This document shows, one piece after another, positions 58,555 to 64,000 of a stretch of 64,000 bases of DNA. The notes beneath the pieces are model-generated. The model had not been told where the DNA came from, did not search any database, and was given only the letters and a program-made list of their open reading frames with translations. Source of the DNA: Hormiphora californensis (Eukaryota > Ctenophora > Tentaculata > Cydippida > Pleurobrachiidae); the NCBI GenBank assembly GCA_020137815.1, contig CM035351.1, positions 9,453,969 to 9,517,968 on the forward strand. Direction: 5' to 3'. Each line of letters starts with the position of its first letter. The stretch's first letter is position 1. A program made the position numbers and the translations under genes.

Positions 58555-60170
58555 TCTTGGGGGTTCACGGCAGTTCGTAAAGGGGGGGTTTTTGGCATTT
58601 TTTTTTTGACAATAGAAACTTACACGATTTAAATGTTGGAACAGCCAGCAAAAGGGGGGAACCCCCCCCCCCCCAAAAACCCCCCCCCCTCCCCCCTTGG
58701 CAGGGGGGGCCCCCCAGGGGGGAAAAAAAACCCCAAAAAACCCCCCCCCCCCTCTCTTCTCTCTTCTTTTCTCCTTCACTTTCCCCCTTTTATATTTTAA
58801 AACTCCTTTAGAGCAAGGCTAATTGGGCGCGTGCCCTAATTGTAAATGAGTCACGTCTGTCTTCCATGTGCCCCTCCTACTCTCTCCCCTTCTCCCACTT
58901 TTTATTTTTCTATTCTTTTTCCCTTCTCCCTGTTTTCTAGAAAATTTTTGTCTCCTGTAAAATGTCCCCTTTTTTTTAGGCCCCAAATTATCCTAAAGGT
59001 ACTCTCCCCTAACCCCTTAATTTTTCTGAAACACCCCAGCTTCAATTTCCGCCGCACGTGATACGCATGGGTGTTGTTTTCCCAAAAGTTCCCATAACTT
59101 TGTAGAAAACTAGGATAATTTAAACACAAAAAAATTTATAGCTGGATAAGATACATCTGATTATTTTTTAGGTCCCTTTTGGGGGGGTTTTAGGGGCCCC
59201 CGAATCCCTTTTTACCCCCAACTCGAACCCGCCCAAAAACGGTAGCATTTGATTAAATAGGGCAATATTCTGCTGTAGTACAAGTGGTGTCAAGTTTATA
59301 GCCACGTACTTCTTCAAACCCTATAGGTTCCCCTAGTGTGGTTTTTGCTGCTTTCATTTTAAAACGCTAACATTTTCAAATTTTTTACTTTTTTTCCATC
59401 CAAAAACCCGGGTGAGATAAAGTTGACTACAAAAACGAAAAACCCCACTAATTGCATTGTAGTGCTCCCCCTTCAAACAGATAAAAATTGTTCAAAAAAG
59501 GGGACAGTCTACTATTCAATCTCTCTTGTGTATGTACCTTGGTCCACATAATGTGATCATATATGTGTATGTCCAGATGATCTCATCCTTATCATTTGCT
59601 TAAGCTCTTCCCCTCCCCCTTAGTTTGGCTGCTTTACGTAGAACAAAATTCCCTTGTGAAAAAAAATGAAACCCCGGCGAATCTTTTCACTCAGCCCTCT
59701 ATCTTGAAACTTTCTCCCAGGTTCAACTCTTTTGAAAGTTCTATCGGGGGTACAAAAATTCAAATTCTTCTTGAAAGTTCTTCTTATGATGAGAGCATAC
59801 TCGAGGTATAGAGGACAATGGAAACTAGGAAGTTAAAAAGGGGAAAAAAAGGGAATAACGGGGTTCAAGGGGGGGGAAGAGGGAGAGAAGTCGGAGAAGA
59901 GAGAGAGGAGAGAGAGAGAGAGGAGAGAGAGAAAAGAGAAGAGAGGGAGGTAGAGAGCGGAAAAGAGAAGCGGGAAAAGCGAAGAGAAGAGCCGCGGAGA
60001 GAGGGAGGAGGGAGAGAGAGGGGAGAAGAGGAGGCAGAGAGAAAGGGGCGGAACCCGAGGAGAGAGAGAAGAAGAGAGGAAAGAGAGAGCGGAGAGCGAG
60101 ACCCTGAGAGAAGAGAGAGAGAGAGGAGAGGAGAGAGAAGCTCGAGAGGAAACAACCCGAAACTAGATGC
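58555..60170. other. Homopolymer-rich and GA-rich low-quality-looking block
   Basis: Homopolymer blocks at 58575-58770 and scattered runs to 59470, then a degraded purine-only (GA-like) tract at 59818-60150. Looks like unpolished sequence through GA/CT repeats. Frames here (Arg/Glu or Ser/Leu-rich) are not genes. Confidence 0.6.
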
Positions 60171-60755
60171 TGAGTCCTACTCCATCTATCCGCTTCCTTC
60201 TCCACAAAGTTCTTCCTCTTATTCTCAATCTCTCTCTATCTACTCTCTCTATTATTCTATTTCTCTCTCTGACTTGAGTTCTTTATGTATCTAGATCGTC
60301 AATGCCATCTAGACCTTTATACCATATTGGGAGCATGAGAACATGTCTTTCACGCAGCTGTATTGAGATCCAGCCACATAAGTGATCAGATCTTGGCCTG
60401 GCTTTTTCCTGGCTTTAGTACACGTGGTAGTGTAAAGCAAATTAAGTTCTAGGCATTTGACAGGAGTACTGGAGTAGTAGGCCAGGAGACATTAATTCTC
60501 TCTCTCTCTCTATCTCTCTATATCTATAATATATCTCTCTCCCCCTCTCTCTCGCTCTACCAATTACTTGTTTAACAGCTCGGTAGCAGCAGTGGGGGAG
60601 GTATTGTACTTCCTCCGTCTCACAGCTGTTTCTCTTGCCGGTAGTTGTTGTTTCACCATGAGCTGATACCCTCACCTCGGGGATAGTATCATCCTGAGAA
60701 TATCTGGACGTGGTACCCAGTTTTGAATGATGATCTGATGTGAATCTTGGAGGGA

Positions 60756-61689
60756 ATGACTGATAAACTGGAGCAACAATTGTCATCAGATCCTGATAAA
60801 TCTAATGAAGAGGTTCCTACAATGAGTTCAACAGAGGACCATGCTACAAAAGACCACCCAGCCCCTGAGTCTGAGAGGAATCGTGGTTCTAGCGACTGCA
60901 CAGAGAACCCTGAGAATAAGACAGATCCGAGGATATCCTGCGAGTATGACATAATAGCCAATAGTCTGGAACTAGAAGGTATCATTTGTGACATTGAGAT
61001 GACTGCGATGGACTGTCCTAAGGAAGCGTGGAGTCCCCGAGTGAGGAGAGATCACCCTGCCCTCCCTCTAATTAGAGACTTTACTGAACAGAGTCCGATC
61101 AAGGAGGAGGAAGATCCGGGGGAACTTGATGGACTATGTGGACCGTGCAGGTAGGATCACTCCAGCCACCCTGTATAGTACAATTAGGGCCGGGCTGGGG
61201 CCCTGATTTCAATTCACTACTCAATACTGTAGTTCACACAATTTGTGTTTGACAGGAAACGAGCCCTGGTTAGTCAAGATGGGATGTGTCCCTGTACTTT
61301 GTACCCTGCCCCTCCTGACGGGTTGCTTGTTCAGCATGTACAATGTCAGACAGACGAACAAGCAGGTGGTGGTCATCAAATTAGTAATGTGGGACCACTG
61401 TGTAAGTCACATTTCGGTGTAATATAATTCCTTGCATGTGCTCCAATCAAATCCTCCCTTGCATTATTTGTCAGTAGGAACCATGCAATGACCTTTCTGA
61501 CTTCTGACGAATTAGTGAAATCTCCTCCTTTTATCCATTTCCAAATGATCTGAGTATGAAATCTCACTTGATTTACGTCTGCTGCTGCATTTAAATCTTC
61601 AGAGCTTTAGTGTTCCTAAAATTTACAAACACGTGTAATAAGATCTATATATTCTCAATTCCTCAGGCACGAGAGGGGACCTAGACTAG
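60756..61689 (+). CDS. Unrecognised acidic protein, exons of a plus-strand gene
   Basis: Exon 60756-61150 (ATG start possible; MTDKLEQQLSSDPDKSNEEV, then a Glu/Ser-rich segment and ICDIEMTAMDCPKEAWSP) ends at AG|GTAGGA. Exon 61256-61401 follows in phase (KRALVSQDGMCPCTLYPAPP, QHVQCQTDEQ). A third short exon at 61667-61689 fits the phase and stops after CTRGDLD, but could be fortuitous. No domain recognised. It may be either a separate gene or central exons of the coiled-coil gene that reappears at 63441; an acceptor directly before GGAATG would allow inclusion in a longer transcript. Confidence 0.5.
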
Positions 61690-63440
61690 GGTGGAGATAT
61701 TTCCCATATCCCGGCCCAAAGGCTCTTCCCCCTTAGATCGTTTCTCTCTTCGTCCATCTCGCTCTCTCTCTCTCTCTCCCTCCCTTTCCCCTGCTAAAAC
61801 CTGTTCTACCTCACCACCCTCTGCACATTTACAGACCCCCCATAGTTCGCTTTGACACTCATTATTCATTGTAGTTTTCAACTAAAACTTGTGTGTAAAT
61901 CCCTCCTGTTTGTCGTGTAATTCCATGAGGCAGGATTGATGGCAATATCACAATGTGTATAACATGTCACGTGTCACATGTCCCCAAGCTGGTTTAGTTA
62001 AACAGCTCAATATACGATCTGTTATAATAGTCCCCTAATAGGTGATGGATACCGTTATTATAAGCATTATTATCCGGCCTATATATGACGATGGTTGCCT
62101 TACAAGCCCATAATTTAGGACACGTATCAGTTCTTCTAGATGTTTTCCCTTGCAGCAGCTACCCCTGCGCTAGTGTACATATTCCATGTTGCGTGTTTCA
62201 TGTGACATGTGTATAGTAGGTACGTGTGTGTCCAGCTTGCCCTTGCTTCACGTGTATTCCCTTGGTCTTGCTTACTCTTGTAGTTGTTGTGGTCTTGAAA
62301 ATCGAGAGTTTACTGTTCCTAGTTCCCCAGTTAATTGATTTTAACTGTTTTTATGAAATTAAAAGACAGAAACAGTCAGAGCATTTCGAGATTTAACGTC
62401 TGACATAGCGTCACGATCCTTGCTATTAATTATCTGAGATGACAAAGACCTGTCAACCATTAGATTGTTCATACAGACATCCCTGAGTAATTATGTATCC
62501 GTTATAGACAGTTCTGTAATTAACTTGGTTTGTCATTGTGTATGAAATCCTTACTCACGCCAGCAAATAGTTCACCATAATGGTGGGTTATAATTTGTGA
62601 AGTGAGAACAGATCTTTCCGATAGTTGAACATGTCTTTGAAAATTATTATTATTTTAAGAAGTCTTTGTAAAATACAGCTATCCCTCTAATATGTGTGAC
62701 TATATTCGTACCTCTATTATAGATCGCCTTTGTGCTGTCTCTTCTATAGCAATTATACCTTCATCTAGATGCCCTCTCTGAGCTCTATGTAGCCTACTGA
62801 GGGCTATAACATATGTTATGTGTATTATTGTATTGGTCTTCTCAGCTCCCTTCTAGAAGCCTCGACAACCTGGATGTTTAGTTACTAGCTATCTAACTCT
62901 TGTTTGTGGGATATTCCTATATATTCTACCTTCTTCCTCTATCTTTCTCCGTCTATCTCTCACCTTCTCTCTTACCTTCTCTCTCGCTGGATTAAGATCC
63001 CTAACTCTCTAAGCGCTATAAGTAATCCAATTGTGCAATGTATTCACATTCTAGGAGAGCAGCAGAAGATCGGACCAAATGCAGCATATATGGGTCATAT
63101 TTGTCGTATAAAACTTATCTCCCTAGGGCACAGCATATTCTGGACTTTTCTATCGCTTGTCTTCTATCACTCACATTATCTTACTTTTATCTCAATACAG
63201 TTCTTTTTAAACTGGTCCTAACGACATATTCTACAAACATGAGGCTGACATTGAAACCACCCGCTACGAAACGTGTTAGCCTGAGTCGGTAGCCTGAGCC
63301 GGTCCATTTTCCCTGTCACATCCTTTCATTCTAGTCCCAGATCTAACAGACTCACCTAGTTAACCTAAACCTCCGCATGTTAACCTCAACCTCCCCGGAT
63401 CCCATCTGATCCCCACATCTAAACCTCCCCCCTTCTTCAG
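61690..63440. other. Non-coding spacer or intron, nothing firm
   Basis: Contains a short CT tract at 61755-61790 and AT-rich sequence. A possible 36-base exon after CATTCTAG at 63053 (EQQKIGPNAAYM) is weak. Confidence 0.35.
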
Positions 63441-63941
63441 GAAGAAGTTCAGCAGCTAGAGGGAAAGTTGTTAGAGAAGGAGAAGGAGAAGGAGGAGTTA
63501 GCCACATCTTTCTCTGCCGATTTCAACTCTGTTATCGAAAAAGAGCGCGAACACTTCCGAGTCGAGCTTTCCAAACAGGTACCAGAATTATCAGATTTAA
63601 CCACTATATTTGATACCACTTTACATAGTACGAACTTGATTTGATTTAGAAACTCAACTTCATTTCTGCCACAATCACTAAGTTAGTAAAACTATTTCCT
63701 GTGTTGCAGGTTGGGACAATAGAAACCAAGTTGAATGAGAAGGACAATGCCTTGGAGAGTCTCTCTCTGGAGTTATCTGAGATCAGAGAGATCAGGGCCC
63801 GGTTAGAGACAGAGAACAACACTCTAACAGCTGAACTTGATGCACTCAAGGAGAGTAACAACTCCTCCAAGATGGAGGTGGAGTTGGACACCTTACAGAA
63901 ACAGATCGAGAGTCTTACTACGAGTTCAGCTGGGGCAACAG
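63441..63941 (+). CDS. Coiled-coil exons continuing beyond the window edge
   Basis: Two exons, 63441-63578 and 63710-63941, with canonical borders and matching phase 0. They encode continuous coiled coil (EEVQQLEGKLLEKEKEKEEL; IREIRARLETENNTLTAELD). The final donor is ACAG|GTGAGA, so the gene extends past 64000. It may be the C-terminal coiled coil of the long SLMAP-like transcript or a separate gene; nothing decides this. Confidence 0.6.
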
Positions 63942-64000
63942 GTGAGATTCAAGTAGTATAGAGAGATAGGGTGGTCTTCTAGGGTCTTGGTCTTGAGTTA

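Noticed and set aside
59818-60294. An Arg/Glu-rich 158-residue frame
   Set aside because: Translation of a degraded GA-type purine tract, not a gene.

Overview
The window is animal nuclear DNA: multi-exon genes with short GT-AG introns, metazoan-specific families (SLMAP-like FHA/coiled-coil protein, RD3-like protein, CCDC162-like protein, DYNLT2B-type dynein light chain), a 5'-truncated non-LTR retrotransposon, a Penelope-like element, several palindromic MITEs and more than a dozen long (GA/CT)n tracts. Nothing looks bacterial or viral. The gene content and the cnidarian-like Penelope protein suggest an invertebrate, possibly an early-branching one such as a sponge or cnidarian; the species cannot be fixed from sequence alone.

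Layout. 1-1773: minus-strand non-LTR retrotransposon (partial endonuclease, gag-like ORF1) ending at a telomere-like motif. 2265-2867: intronless plus-strand RD3-like gene. 3339-26547: minus-strand coding exons of a CCDC162-like coiled-coil protein, either one ~23 kb gene or two adjacent ones. One of its introns (16196-20593) holds a TIR element with an 8-bp target duplication, and inside that sits a Penelope-like element with its own 13-bp duplication. 26919-30474: minus-strand RING/B-box/coiled-coil/beta-propeller-like (TRIM-type) gene with a duplicated B-box exon. 32307-32980: minus-strand DYNLT2B-like gene, divergent from a plus-strand mitochondrial ERAL1-like GTPase (34037-35302) with a mariner-like MITE between them. 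35470-54138: plus-strand SLMAP-like gene; one long intron contains two antisense secreted-protein genes, and two alternative 3' ends are possible. 54.2-64 kb: a 1.37-kb TTAA-flanked palindrome, satellite-rich DNA, and further plus-strand coiled-coil exons running towards the right edge.

How they relate: CCDC162-like and DYNLT2B-like products both point to cilia/axoneme biology, ERAL1 to mitoribosome assembly, SLMAP to kinase/phosphatase scaffolding; no operon-like logic is implied. The most distinctive theme is repeated tandem duplication of splice sites: a 30-bp minisatellite carrying a 5' splice site about 16 times, plus smaller duplications of donors or acceptors at three other exons. Several stretches (about 31.0-31.9, 42.2-43.97, 51.4-52.3, 58.5-60.2 kb) consist largely of homopolymer blocks next to GA/CT repeats and are best read as low-quality consensus. 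Two genes carry single-base frame breaks that may have the same cause.
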